Assembly (NCBI GenBank): GCA_002591745.1
Contig: PDLQ01000005.1
Location: 157,778-221,777, forward strand
Direction of reading: 5' to 3'
Length of the DNA stretch: 64,000 nt
From: Lewinellaceae bacterium SD302
GTDB lineage: Bacteria; Bacteroidota; Bacteroidia; Chitinophagales; Saprospiraceae
Part shown: piece by piece, positions 34,995-43,326 of the stretch
Numbering within the stretch: the first letter of the stretch is position 1
Layout of the letters: every line of letters starts with the position of its first letter
Program-made: the position numbers and the translations under genes
Notes under the pieces: generated by a model
Told to the model about the DNA's origin: nothing
Databases searched by the model: none
Seen by the model: the letters and a program-made list of their open reading frames with translations, nothing else

Positions 34995-36065
34995 TTAAAC
35001 CACGTATCCCTTTTCTCTACCGTGTGCCGTTGCATCTACGTAGCTACCGATCAGCTTTACCGGAATATCCGAATTGTTCTCAATTAAAGCTTCGATGCGC
35101 TGGGCGCGGCGCTCGTGCTGTACGTCACGGATATAGATTTGCTGAATCTGCTCAGGAAATTCTCTTGCGGCGGCCAGGTATATGTCGGTGTCGTGTTCCC
35201 CACTATCGCCCAGTAAGATGAATTTCATTTCCGGGTAGGTCCGTAGAATTTGTCTCAGCATCTCGGTTTTGTGCCCCTGGTATTCTTCGGGCTTGTCTTC
35301 GTAGGGAAGACCAAAATCACGTAAAAGCACCGGACCCTTGGGAAGCTGGTTGATACTCAGGAAGTCGGTGAGTAGGTCGTAGAGATTCCAAGGACTATTG
35401 GAAAGGTAGAAAATCGGGTTTTCACCCTCATTGTCCGCGCCCCGGTGAAGAGCTTGGTAGAAATCGGCAACCTGTTCAAAAGCCCGGCGATTACCGGCAT
35501 TTTTCAAGATGGTATGCCACATGGTCTTGAGCTTGAAACGACTGGTCACATCAGTTTGCAATACCGTATCATCGATATCGCTGATGATGCCAAACTCCCC
35601 TCCCTGAGGCAATAGTACATCAGCATAGGTATGGTGATCGACCGGGCCGTTGTCGGGGGTGGATAATACCGTTATCTCAGCTTGTTGCCATATTCCAGTG
35701 CTTTCCGGGAATACTAAATTGCGGTCAAAATCAGCCGACACCTTAAAGTAACCTTCTGCGTCAGTTGTCCGGTGAAAGATCTCCCCGGCCCATTTGATCT
35801 CGACTTCCGCTCCGGGAATTTCCCGGCTATTGAAGCGCTTGAAGTTATTGATTACATTTTGCAGCAGGCCGTCGCGTTCGGTGCGGCCAATGGCTTTATC
35901 GCGCAGTACCCGACCGGTAAGAAACAGGTGATTGGCGCGACCGAAGCCGCTGTAATTTGCTACTACGACTGGCTTGTCTACGCCCCAGTTAAGGCGGTCA
36001 GCGATTTTGTCCCACTCGTGGTGAACGGAGCGGCCGAGGTTTTCGATGGTGTCTTTGATTGGCAT
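34995..36065 (-). CDS. App1-type phosphatidate phosphatase (DUF2183)
   Basis: The 356 residues match the App1 catalytic family, HAD-like phosphatases that include yeast phosphatidate phosphatase App1. The DxDxT catalytic motif is DIDDTVLQTDVTSRF, followed by FYLSNSPWNLYDLLTDFL and GPVLLRDFG. The motif IV acidic segment is LLGDSGEHDTDIY. The N-terminal 150 residues form a beta-sandwich (GRANHLFLTGRVL, EVEIKWAGEIFHRTT). No signal peptide is seen, so it is probably cytoplasmic or membrane-peripheral. It is convergent with the serine hydrolase gene. Confidence 0.88.
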   Translation of the reverse strand: MPIKDTIENLGRSVHHEWDKIADRLNWGVDKPVVVANYSGFGRANHLFLTGRVLRDKAIGRTERDGLLQNVINNFKRFNSREIPGAEVEIKWAGEIFHRTTDAEGYFKVSADFDRNLVFPESTGIWQQAEITVLSTPDNGPVDHHTYADVLLPQGGEFGIISDIDDTVLQTDVTSRFKLKTMWHTILKNAGNRRAFEQVADFYQALHRGADNEGENPIFYLSNSPWNLYDLLTDFLSINQLPKGPVLLRDFGLPYEDKPEEYQGHKTEMLRQILRTYPEMKFILLGDSGEHDTDIYLAAAREFPEQIQQIYIRDVQHERRAQRIEALIENNSDIPVKLIGSYVDATAHGREKGYVV

Positions 36066-36128
36066 GTTTTTGTAACCGGGGTTTTGCTCCGAAAGTTTGT
36101 TGGCAGGAGAATTGACCTAACTCAAAAA

Positions 36129-36235
36129 CATTGCTACTTTAGCTTCGCTGATCGTCGTTGGTATGGATAGGTCTCGCTTTGCATGAGCTATGCTACCCCG
36201 TCCGACCTGGCGTCTAGCCGGGCGGGTTTGTTAGT
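36129..36235 (+). repeat. Composite repeat: interrupted TGCTAC core plus 45-bp GC-rich element
   Basis: The first part (36132-36141) reads TGCTACTTTA then GCTTCGCTGATCGTCG. The second (36191-36235) is TGCTAC, a 30-base GC-rich insert, then TTTGTTAGT, identical to 32167-32123. The block fills most of the gap between the App1 and pyrophosphatase genes. Confidence 0.8.
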
Positions 36236-36271
36236 TTAAAAACGACCAATTAGACAATTAACTCCTCAGAG

Positions 36272-36305
36272 TTGCAGCCAAAAGCAGCCAAAAGGCCGAT
36301 CTTTG
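36272..36305 (+). promoter_or_regulatory. Probable promoter of ppa
   Basis: TTG at 36272-36274, 23 bases, then GATCTTTG (one mismatch to TAnnTTTG) at 36298-36305. The ATG is at 36344. Confidence 0.45.
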
Positions 36306-36343
36306 CGTTAATAACTTTTTATCCCGAAATATAATTGAACAAG

Positions 36344-37069
36344 ATGGGCCAAGATGCTTACGATAAACTCTGGAAACTAATCGGTCTACGCTATAAGTCG
36401 CATCCCTGGCACGGTATTGAGATCGGCTCCCGCGCCCCGGAAACGGTGGCGGCTTTCATCGAGGTGATTCCCTCCGATACGGTAAAGTATGAGGTGGACA
36501 AAAAGACCGGCTATCTGAAAATTGACCGGCCGCAAAAGTTTTCCAATATCGTGCCGGCGCTCTACGGTTTCGTGCCCCAGACCTACTGTAAGGAAGAGGT
36601 GGCGGACTATTGTATGCAGCAAACCGGCCGTACTGATATCGTGGGCGACGACGATCCGCTGGATATTTGTGTGCTCACCGAAAGAGAAGTTACCCACGGA
36701 AATATCATCGTAAAAGCCCGGCCCATCGGTGGTTTCCGAATGTTGGACGGTGGTGAGGCCGACGATAAAATCATCGCCGTACTGGAAAATGACGAGGTGT
36801 ACGGTAAATGGGATGACGTTGCCCAACTTCCCGCTTCCATCATCCGCCGTCTACAGCACTACTTCCTGACGTACAAGCAACTGCCGGGAGAAACTGAAAA
36901 GTGTGAGATCACGCACGTCTACGGCCGGGAAGAGGCTCATGAAGTGATTCGTCGCAGCCAGATCGACTATGACCGCGCTTACGGAAACCTGGAAGATGTG
37001 ATGAGTGTGACGCTGATGGAAGCCTTGAACTTCGGGCAGCGGCAACAGGAGATCTTAAGCAATCTGTAA
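36344..37069 (+). CDS. ppa: Inorganic pyrophosphatase (family I)
   Basis: Cytoplasmic Mg-dependent enzyme that splits pyrophosphate. The 241 residues carry the family I signature DIVGDDDPLDICVL with the metal-binding acidic residues, KYEVDKKTGYLKIDRP for phosphate contact, ALYGFVPQTYC, and RPIGGFRMLDGGEADDKIIAV. It is longer than the 175-residue E. coli enzyme because of N- and C-terminal extensions, as in other Bacteroidota. The frame extends to a TTG at 36335. The ATG at 36344 is better placed after the promoter box. Confidence 0.95.
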   Translation: MGQDAYDKLWKLIGLRYKSHPWHGIEIGSRAPETVAAFIEVIPSDTVKYEVDKKTGYLKIDRPQKFSNIVPALYGFVPQTYCKEEVADYCMQQTGRTDIVGDDDPLDICVLTEREVTHGNIIVKARPIGGFRMLDGGEADDKIIAVLENDEVYGKWDDVAQLPASIIRRLQHYFLTYKQLPGETEKCEITHVYGREEAHEVIRRSQIDYDRAYGNLEDVMSVTLMEALNFGQRQQEILSNL

Positions 37070-37265
37070 CAAAACAGAAACAGGATCGCCTTTGGTTGTT
37101 ACGTTAACTCGTTATCAGGATATAGAAGTCAGGCGCTGCGTGCCAGGATGGGTTACGGGTTTAACCTTATTCCCACCAAGGTTAGATCGCACAGCGGTCG
37201 ACTGTCATACTTGCTCCTGTCTACAAAAGCACCGCACTCCTACTTACTAGTTTAAATAGTAGCTC

Positions 37266-37880
37266 ATGCCCAAAGTCCGCCGCGTTTCATTGGATTCCGA
37301 GATCAAAGCTGCCATCTCCGATCTCACGCATCAGGAAAAAGACAAGCTGCTCTTTCGGCTGTTGCCCAAGGAGCCGGACTTGGTGCGTAAACTTCGTTTT
37401 GACTTATTGGAAGGCGGTGACACGGTGGAAATCCGACGGGAAGAACTGGCCGAAGCGATTAAAGGCAGGATCGATACTGACGTGGTGCCCAACTTCTATT
37501 CGCCGGGTTATCTGCTGCTCGATCTGAGGGCGATGAGCGGCGGAATCAGTCGCCACGTAAAAACGACCAAAGATAAGTTCGGTGAAATCAGCCTGAATTT
37601 CCTGATGCTCAATTATAGTTTGCCGAGGTTGGTACAGCAGATCAACGCTGCGCCCAAACACCGTTCCCATACCCTGAGCGACTACGTAGTGAAGAGAACG
37701 CTTAAACTACTTAAACTGATGGGGAAGCTGCACCCGGATCTGCACATCGAATTTTATGAGGACATGAAATTGCTCGGTGAAACCATCGGCCAGATGCCGG
37801 GGATGATGAAAACGGCGATCTATGCGGGGCTTGACGTGAATTGGCTGTTGAATGCAGAGGTGCCGGAAATCAATCTCTGA
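37266..37880 (+). CDS. Conserved-looking protein of unknown function
   Basis: I do not recognise this 204-residue soluble protein. It begins MPKVRRVSLDSEIKAAISDL with the helix-rich EKDKLLFRLLPKEPDLVRKL, then a middle with NFYSPGYLLLDLRAMSGGISRH, and ends in a helical bundle (KRTLKLLKLMGKLHPDLHIE, GMMKTAIYAGLDVNWLLNA). There is no signal peptide or TM. It stands between the pyrophosphatase and the nucleosidase-EAD gene, convergent with the latter (9 bases between stops). The gap 37070-37265 upstream shows no gene. Confidence 0.75.
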   Translation: MPKVRRVSLDSEIKAAISDLTHQEKDKLLFRLLPKEPDLVRKLRFDLLEGGDTVEIRREELAEAIKGRIDTDVVPNFYSPGYLLLDLRAMSGGISRHVKTTKDKFGEISLNFLMLNYSLPRLVQQINAAPKHRSHTLSDYVVKRTLKLLKLMGKLHPDLHIEFYEDMKLLGETIGQMPGMMKTAIYAGLDVNWLLNAEVPEINL

Positions 37881-37889
37881 TGTATATCT

Positions 37890-39065
37890 CTAAAACATGA
37901 TGTTGATCAAATCCAGTAGTGCGGCAGTTATTCTTGAGCGTTCAACGTTTTCATCGGAATTCGATATTGTTCCCATCCTGACCCTTCGGTTAAGCTCGGA
38001 GAACCTATTTTCCAGCTGATATATTTGCACGTAAGACTGGGAATCGGTGGCCTCCAATTGCTGAGCTCTGGCTTTGGCAGAGCTGAAAACCTCGGGGATC
38101 TGGTTGTTGCCAATAAGGTTTCTCAACCTGTTTTTTAGCTCGCGGTTATTTCTTTTCCCCGAGGAAGTATATTCGTTCGACCGGTCGCCCATGTTGAAGT
38201 CACCCCCTACCGAGATATTGCTGTTGTTTATTGTGTTTTTCGTCCGACTGTTTGAATGTCCGGGCTTAGTAACATCACGTGAGTGGGCGTTGTCGGGCTT
38301 GTTCATTGGAGTATCGTCAAATTCCGTAATGTCCAGATTGTAAAGAAATTCCTTAAGAAATACTTTAAGGTTGCTTAATGCAATTTTTTGTCCGCCCTGG
38401 CCGTCCGTTAGACTTTTGTTATTCAGCAAATCGGAAACTCCTCTGATATTCATGGCGCGAAGCTTTCGATGAGCTACAGCGGCCTTAGCGAATCCGATTG
38501 CTTCCATTTCTAACGCTACGGTATCGTTATAATGCATGAACAAACGATCGGAAATTTGTCCCTTGTTTGTAGCAATGAGTTTATCACCTGACGCAATCGG
38601 GCCGATGGTTACGGAGAAAGGAGAGGCGCTTTCAGGAGACTGCCAGGGGGTTCTTCTGGCAATAAGCCTGGCGTAATCGGTTAATTCATCGTCGAATGGC
38701 AGTACTTCCGGGCGCGAAAGGAAACCGCGCTCGGATTCTTTGCCGGACTCGTAACCATAAGCTTTCGATGCAATCACCACGTCTCCGATCGATACGTCCT
38801 TGACGCCTCCGGCGATGCCGGCCAAGATCAAAACTTTTGGGTTCAGGTCGTCGATAATTCTTTTGGTGACCAGGGCGATATCCGTCGTTTTGGAAGACCC
38901 CAATACAATCGCTGCGGAGAGGGGGCTTATGCGATTTGACAACGAACCTTGTTCGTGATACCTACCCGACGGACCTTTTACCGGCTGGGCATCCGACACC
39001 AGCGATCGCAGTATGGTATATTCCAGTTCAATCGGGGTAAGGATAACGACATCAGTGCTGGCCAT
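37890..39065 (-). CDS. Nucleosidase/nucleoside phosphorylase fused to an effector-associated domain (EAD11-like)
   Basis: The 391 residues have three parts. Residues 1-245 are a PNP/UDP-type nucleosidase: GIAGG (83-87) with SIGDVVIAS, ALEMEAIG (185-191) for ribose, and the catalytic Asp in IRGVSD (207-212). Residues 275-296 are a linker with NSNISVGGDFNMGD. Residues 308-391 are an EAD11-like helical domain (MGTISNSDENVERSRI, then LLDLIN). EADs recruit effectors in NTP-dependent conflict systems, and nucleosidases are known effectors there, likely degrading nucleosides, SAH or NAD-type substrates. Its start overlaps the upstream CsgG-like gene by 14 bases, so it is the last gene of the cluster. 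Confidence 0.88.
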   Translation of the reverse strand: MASTDVVILTPIELEYTILRSLVSDAQPVKGPSGRYHEQGSLSNRISPLSAAIVLGSSKTTDIALVTKRIIDDLNPKVLILAGIAGGVKDVSIGDVVIASKAYGYESGKESERGFLSRPEVLPFDDELTDYARLIARRTPWQSPESASPFSVTIGPIASGDKLIATNKGQISDRLFMHYNDTVALEMEAIGFAKAAVAHRKLRAMNIRGVSDLLNNKSLTDGQGGQKIALSNLKVFLKEFLYNLDITEFDDTPMNKPDNAHSRDVTKPGHSNSRTKNTINNSNISVGGDFNMGDRSNEYTSSGKRNNRELKNRLRNLIGNNQIPEVFSSAKARAQQLEATDSQSYVQIYQLENRFSELNRRVRMGTISNSDENVERSRITAALLDLINIMF

Positions 39066-39996
39066 GATCGGTTACTTTAGGGAGTAAATGCAAGGAAATG
39101 AATTTTTTCACCACTTTTAATTGTACGGTCACCGGCCGTGAAGCTATCAGACGTTTGAGGTCTGCCTGCACATCCAGTCCATAATCCATGATAGTATAAG
39201 GAACGGAGGATGCCCGCATTGGAGGCATACTGATCGTGAATTCCAATACGTTAGGGCTTTTACGGGGCTGACCAATAGCCTTATCTTGCAATGGGCCGCG
39301 TAAAATTCTCAATAGATGAGTCGTCAGGGTTTCTTCACTGATGTTCGTGTCGAAAGTTAAGGAAATTGCGTCATCAATATCTGCTCTGAAAAACACCTGG
39401 CACCCGGATTTCTTAAGTTTATTGGTCGCCCTGATCAGCTGATCGCAAAAGGCCTCTAGTTTTTTGGTCTCTCTCAAAGCGGATGCGCATTGCTGCTCAA
39501 TGTCTAAATGCCTTCGGCGAAAAGATTTAAAATTGGCTGAACTGGCTAAGTTTTCGTAAGCGTATTTATCAATGGCTTTTAGGCTGAAGGATAATTGATA
39601 ATCATTGGTTTCGTGGGTGATTTGCTGCGCCTTTACGTAAATGAATATTTCAGAAGGAGCAAAATTGCAAAACATTGTGAAGGGGTCAATCGATATCTCA
39701 CTACCGTAGATCAATGACCGATTACGTTGAACTTGCGCTTGCTCAATCAGGTCCAGAACCACGAACTCCCGGTCAATTAAAACCTGCGATAGTTGCCGGA
39801 TCAGGATGCGATAGGTCTCATTATCTCTGGCGGCGGCAAGGGATGCTGAAAGCGTTGGAAAATCCGGGATCAGCATTACCCGGATATCATCACCTCCGTT
39901 AGAGGAAGGGACCTTGGCAATGGTTTCCGCGTGCGTGGTCGTAAACGCGGAAACCACTAACCAATTTATCAGCAAGAAAGTCAGTTGCCGCCTCAT
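39052..39996 (-). CDS. Exported DUF6175-like protein
   Basis: The 314 residues from ATG 39996, with signal peptide TFLLINWLVVSAFTTTHA, resemble the Bacteroidota DUF6175 family. The first mature strand (DIRVMLIPDFPTLSASL) and the following helix (ILIRQLSQVLIDREFVVLDL) have the shape of a CsgG/TolB-like N-terminal fold. Two Cys pairs may form disulphides. The ATG shares one base with the stop of the upstream gene (TAATG), so translation is coupled. It overlaps the nucleosidase gene by 14 bases downstream. Role unknown. Periplasmic sensing or pore assembly is inferred from the neighbours. Confidence 0.75.
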   Translation of the reverse strand: MRRQLTFLLINWLVVSAFTTTHAETIAKVPSSNGGDDIRVMLIPDFPTLSASLAAARDNETYRILIRQLSQVLIDREFVVLDLIEQAQVQRNRSLIYGSEISIDPFTMFCNFAPSEIFIYVKAQQITHETNDYQLSFSLKAIDKYAYENLASSANFKSFRRRHLDIEQQCASALRETKKLEAFCDQLIRATNKLKKSGCQVFFRADIDDAISLTFDTNISEETLTTHLLRILRGPLQDKAIGQPRKSPNVLEFTISMPPMRASSVPYTIMDYGLDVQADLKRLIASRPVTVQLKVVKKFISLHLLPKVTDHGQH

Positions 39997-40868
39997 TAAA
40001 GATCTTCCGTTACGTAGATTCTGCCTTGATCTTTTTCCCATTTTTTCTTGAAGTCCGCCCAGTCCTTTTTAGAATCCACCTTCAATATGGTTAATTCCTC
40101 ACCCACGCCCTCTTTGGTATAAGATAGGCCGCCAATGGTTTTGACCAGTTTTCTTTCATTTTCTCCTTTGCCAATCACATCCAGCGTGATCAGTTTCATA
40201 TCATTGGATAAGTTGAGGCCGACATTACTGCCTCCATCGACGTAAACGGTCATATCCTCTTCATTCATGCCAACGATCTTGAGAATCATGGGAAACTGCC
40301 GTTTGATCCACTTTTCCAGGTCGTCTTCCATTTCGGCGACGGCCATACTAATCGCTTGTTCTTCCGAGCTTATTCTCTTGCCTTTTATATTCAGGCCTCC
40401 GGGTTGTTTATCTCTTATTTCGGCCCTTAGTTGAAAGGCATTGGTCGCCCGCCCCGTCATCACATCCAACTGTTTGAATTCAGCGGTGATGTATACGGAG
40501 AACCCACCACCATCGTCAGACTCCGTGATCTTGAAAGATGATAATTTGGCAACGGCCAGTAGTTCCGCGGCCTGGACGCGACCCTGCTCTACGATTTCAA
40601 CGTTTGCCAGATCTTCACCTTTTTGAAACTCCTTTTCAATTTTAAGGATATTAAAGCTTCCACGGTCCAGCACATCAAATCTTTGGGTGTTAATAAATAC
40701 CCGTAATGCCGCGTCGTAAATGTTTTTATAGGTCAGCTCCCGATATTTTCTGTCGGCGTTTTCCGGGTCCGTATAGGGGATGAAGCCGATGGTTTTTTTT
40801 ATCTGGGCGTTGGTGATCGTAGGAACAAATAGTATCGCAAGCAGCAGGGCTAATTTTAAATACTTCAT
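39996..40868 (-). CDS. CsgG-like exported protein
   Basis: A 290-residue protein with signal peptide MKYLKLALLLAILFVPTITNA. The mature part follows the CsgG pattern: a first strand IGFIPYTD, a helix, then FVNTQ-like FINTQRFDVLDRG (CsgG proteins have R/F-x-V-x-D/E-R here), EIVEQGRVQAAELLAVAKL for the GA-x-YLV-type motif, then a long amphipathic meander. CsgG family members form outer-membrane pores or peri-pore rings. The segment after residue 200 (MTVYVDGGSNVGLNLSNDM) looks like the FlgT C-terminal domain. Its last base overlaps the DUF6175-like start. Confidence 0.8.
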   Translation of the reverse strand: MKYLKLALLLAILFVPTITNAQIKKTIGFIPYTDPENADRKYRELTYKNIYDAALRVFINTQRFDVLDRGSFNILKIEKEFQKGEDLANVEIVEQGRVQAAELLAVAKLSSFKITESDDGGGFSVYITAEFKQLDVMTGRATNAFQLRAEIRDKQPGGLNIKGKRISSEEQAISMAVAEMEDDLEKWIKRQFPMILKIVGMNEEDMTVYVDGGSNVGLNLSNDMKLITLDVIGKGENERKLVKTIGGLSYTKEGVGEELTILKVDSKKDWADFKKKWEKDQGRIYVTEDL

Positions 40869-40884
40869 TGAAAATGATTTAAGA

Positions 40885-40914
40885 TGATCACGCCAATCTT
40901 AGTTGACGTGATCA
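40885..40914 (-). terminator. Hairpin between the two CsgG-like genes
   Basis: TGATCACG and CGTGATCA are perfect arms, extended by CAA/TTG after one mismatch. It lies 16 bases upstream of the 290-residue gene. It may end or attenuate the upstream transcript, dividing the cluster into 3+3 genes. Confidence 0.5.
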
Positions 40915-40959
40915 ATTTGTTTGGGTTAGAAGGGTTTAAATCAGGGTGATCGAAATTTT

Positions 40960-40999
40960 AGAGCTTGTTTTTCAGGAAATAGAAATCCAAACAAGCTCT
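40960..40999 (-). terminator. Hairpin after the 481-residue CsgG gene
   Basis: AGAGCTTGTTT and AAACAAGCTCT are perfect 11-base complements around an 18-base loop, 26 bases beyond the stop at 41025. The tail on the minus strand is AAAATTTC. Probable terminator. Confidence 0.55.
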
Positions 41000-41024
41000 T
41001 AGTGGCTTCATAGAAGCAAAGCTG

Positions 41025-42470
41025 TCAACGCTTTACGTTCACGTCGATACTGTTACTACTCGTTCCCGTAATCTCGGCGAGTGCACTGCCTTTGTCTAGT
41101 AGTATATCCAGAATAGCCTCCTGGTCCATTTTGTGCATCACAACGATAACACCACGGCCATTACTGAAGTCAGGTTGATCGACCGAGGAGACTTTTGGGT
41201 GATTAGAAAACAGATCTTTGACTTTCTTCAAACTCAGGTAATCTGTATTGTTGACGTTAATGGTTGTCATCGTACCTCCGGCATTCGACCCAATGGAACC
41301 TACGTTTACGTTGCTACAGATTCCCTCCAGTAGTTTGGTGGTCGCCTGAGCGCCGGCTTTGCGGAAAGCCGACTGATAAGCGGCCGTTTCCGCTACATCC
41401 GTGGCACCGCTGGTTGCGGGGGCAACGGCAAGGATGCTGGCGTCCGAAACCTGAATCGCTCGGAGATCTAGCGTAGCACGGCAACTTACTCCTCCTGCGG
41501 TTCGGCCGGTACTCTGGCCTACGCCTTCACCGAATACCACTACATCGGCGCCGAATTCTCTGCCCAGGGACACTGCCGCTAATGGATCGGCAAGTGCATC
41601 TTTAAAGCGTGCGCCATTACGCAGTGTGGCGTACATGGCGGGATCGACGACCTTGAAGCCGGCCCTCAGAAAACCATCGATGATCGAGGTTTCGCCGGTG
41701 GGCTTGGGAGCATAGCGGGAGACGTACTTCTCAGCGGTCAATACCATGACCTTTACCGGCTTGGCCGACCCAAGCACTGGACAGTTTTCAGCATTAAATA
41801 CTTTTGCTTCGGCGGGCTCGGAGGGAGCGGGGAAATTAATTTTGTCCATGTCTTCCACCAATTCATAGACGGCCTTTATTATTCCGCGTTCCATTGCATC
41901 ATTGGGCGCCGTACCCTGGTTGCCGGTATAATTGGAAAATATTCCTTCCTTACCGGTGGCTTCAATGGACCGGGTCCAAAGAACCGAACGAGTTTGAGGG
42001 TTGACTACCTTTATTATGAAGCCGATGTCGCATTTTTGCTGACCGGTCAAGCCTACTTTACCCGTCCGGAATTCGGTGATCGAACCGGTTAGTACGGCTT
42101 GGGCACCCTGCATCATTCCTGCTTCGGGCGAGCTCCCGTCTACCGTGCTGCCCTGTTGCCCGAACTCAATTTCGCCCATTAGGTCGTCCATGTTATTCAG
42201 GCTTTCCAGCACCTCGAAACAGTTCACTTGTTGCAGAGCGCTGGTCAGCATGGTCGACAGTTCACCGCCGTAATGCCCCCGTGAACGTAGGTTCTGTGTA
42301 GAGAATCCGGCTACCGTGACCCGCACCCGGTCGTCTATCGGTAGGTCCGAGCACTTCTCCCGGATGGATTCGATGGAAATTTTGACTTTTTGGCAGTGGG
42401 CTTTGTGGGGTAGCAGTGCAAGGCCGATGATCAGCCCGCTCAATAACATAATGGATTTTAAGTACTTCAT
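41025..42470 (-). CDS. CsgG/HfaB-family exported protein
   Basis: A 481-residue protein with signal peptide MKYLKSIMLLSGLIIGLALL. Two CsgG-like repeats are visible. The first has VRVTVAGFS, then LSTMLTSALQQVNCFEVLES and AQAVLTGSITEFRTG, then CDIGFIIKVVNPQTRSVLW. The second has KVMVLTAEKY, GFLRAGFKVVDP and FGADVVVFGEG. A C-terminal domain (LSLKKVKDLFSNHPKVSSVD, ILDILLDKGSALAEITG) resembles a small alpha/beta adaptor domain. CsgG proteins oligomerise into periplasmic or outer-membrane rings. Third gene of the cluster, 77 bases from the previous one. Confidence 0.85.
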   Translation of the reverse strand: MKYLKSIMLLSGLIIGLALLPHKAHCQKVKISIESIREKCSDLPIDDRVRVTVAGFSTQNLRSRGHYGGELSTMLTSALQQVNCFEVLESLNNMDDLMGEIEFGQQGSTVDGSSPEAGMMQGAQAVLTGSITEFRTGKVGLTGQQKCDIGFIIKVVNPQTRSVLWTRSIEATGKEGIFSNYTGNQGTAPNDAMERGIIKAVYELVEDMDKINFPAPSEPAEAKVFNAENCPVLGSAKPVKVMVLTAEKYVSRYAPKPTGETSIIDGFLRAGFKVVDPAMYATLRNGARFKDALADPLAAVSLGREFGADVVVFGEGVGQSTGRTAGGVSCRATLDLRAIQVSDASILAVAPATSGATDVAETAAYQSAFRKAGAQATTKLLEGICSNVNVGSIGSNAGGTMTTINVNNTDYLSLKKVKDLFSNHPKVSSVDQPDFSNGRGVIVVMHKMDQEAILDILLDKGSALAEITGTSSNSIDVNVKR

Positions 42471-42547
42471 AGTGTGAATGAGTTTAGTGTGTTGAGGGTT
42501 TTTAAGGGTGTGTCTGGGTTTTCAGGAGGTCAATATCAAAGCAATCC

Positions 42548-43285
42548 CTAGGTGTCGAATGAGAAAAGATCATCCGTTACCTGCAAATCTTTTAGCCAGT
42601 CGGTTAGCGCTTTTCGGATCAGCCCGGAATCTTCCGAAGCCAGGTAGTAGGTTTTTGAATAATAGGAGGCAACCTGGCTACTGCGCCCGTTTGATTTCAG
42701 GTTTATGAGTTCGTAGTGAAGTGAAAAATCAATGGAACGGGTACTTGGTCCAAAATTCAATGAAGTCGTATTGGTATCTAGTTTTGCCGTTAATTCATAG
42801 CCAGCCCTGTCATTTTGAGTAGTGACACAAAGAGAGGATTCTCTGAGCAACCGATTGCTGAAGTCCCTGATTACATTCACGAAAGACTTTGAATCACAGT
42901 TGACGGTTATATATGCACAAGAGAGTTGTTGGCTAATCCTGTCAACTTCATTATTTCTAACTTCATCATCAGGTTTTGATTCGGGGTATAAGCGTGGTGT
43001 GTAGGCACTGTCAGTACTGGTGGAATCCTTTTCCTGTTGCACCAGCGATTTAGCCTTGTCCGTATGCATCGGCTCTAATTCTTTGGTTTCGTCCAGGCTA
43101 GACAGATAGAGAATGAAGAGTACGGCCGACAGGACGATGGCGATCAGCACTGCTGTTCCTTGTCCTCCAAGGTGATAGATATAATTCGTATCGCCTAAAT
43201 TAAAATCCCTCCCGGCCCGAATATCCGATTCGGTCAATTGGTTCTTAACCTTTGGGGTATCCTTGCCGAGAGGGGGAATAGACAT
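42548..43285 (-). CDS. Single-TM protein with G-x-DFN-x-GD motif
   Basis: A 245-residue protein in three parts: cytoplasmic residues 1-40 carrying SDIRAGRDFNLGDTN, one TM helix (about 44-64, VLIAIVLSAVLFILYLS), and an extracytoplasmic domain from about 115 (CAYITVNCDSKSFVNVIRDF, ends DLQVTDDLFSFDT) with one Cys pair. The motif matches the NISVGGDFNMGD linker of the nucleosidase-EAD protein encoded by the same cluster. By topology it could carry a signal from periplasmic CsgG-like partners to the cytoplasmic effector. No enzyme domain is recognisable. Confidence 0.8.
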   Translation of the reverse strand: MSIPPLGKDTPKVKNQLTESDIRAGRDFNLGDTNYIYHLGGQGTAVLIAIVLSAVLFILYLSSLDETKELEPMHTDKAKSLVQQEKDSTSTDSAYTPRLYPESKPDDEVRNNEVDRISQQLSCAYITVNCDSKSFVNVIRDFSNRLLRESSLCVTTQNDRAGYELTAKLDTNTTSLNFGPSTRSIDFSLHYELINLKSNGRSSQVASYYSKTYYLASEDSGLIRKALTDWLKDLQVTDDLFSFDT

Positions 43286-43326
43286 AATAGGGTTTTAAGG
43301 GAGTAGTGTCTACTTCAAGATTAATT

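Noticed and set aside
37070..37265. Possible tRNA or small RNA in the gap after ppa
   Set aside because: No T-loop GTTCRAnnC or cloverleaf arms found; no terminator.
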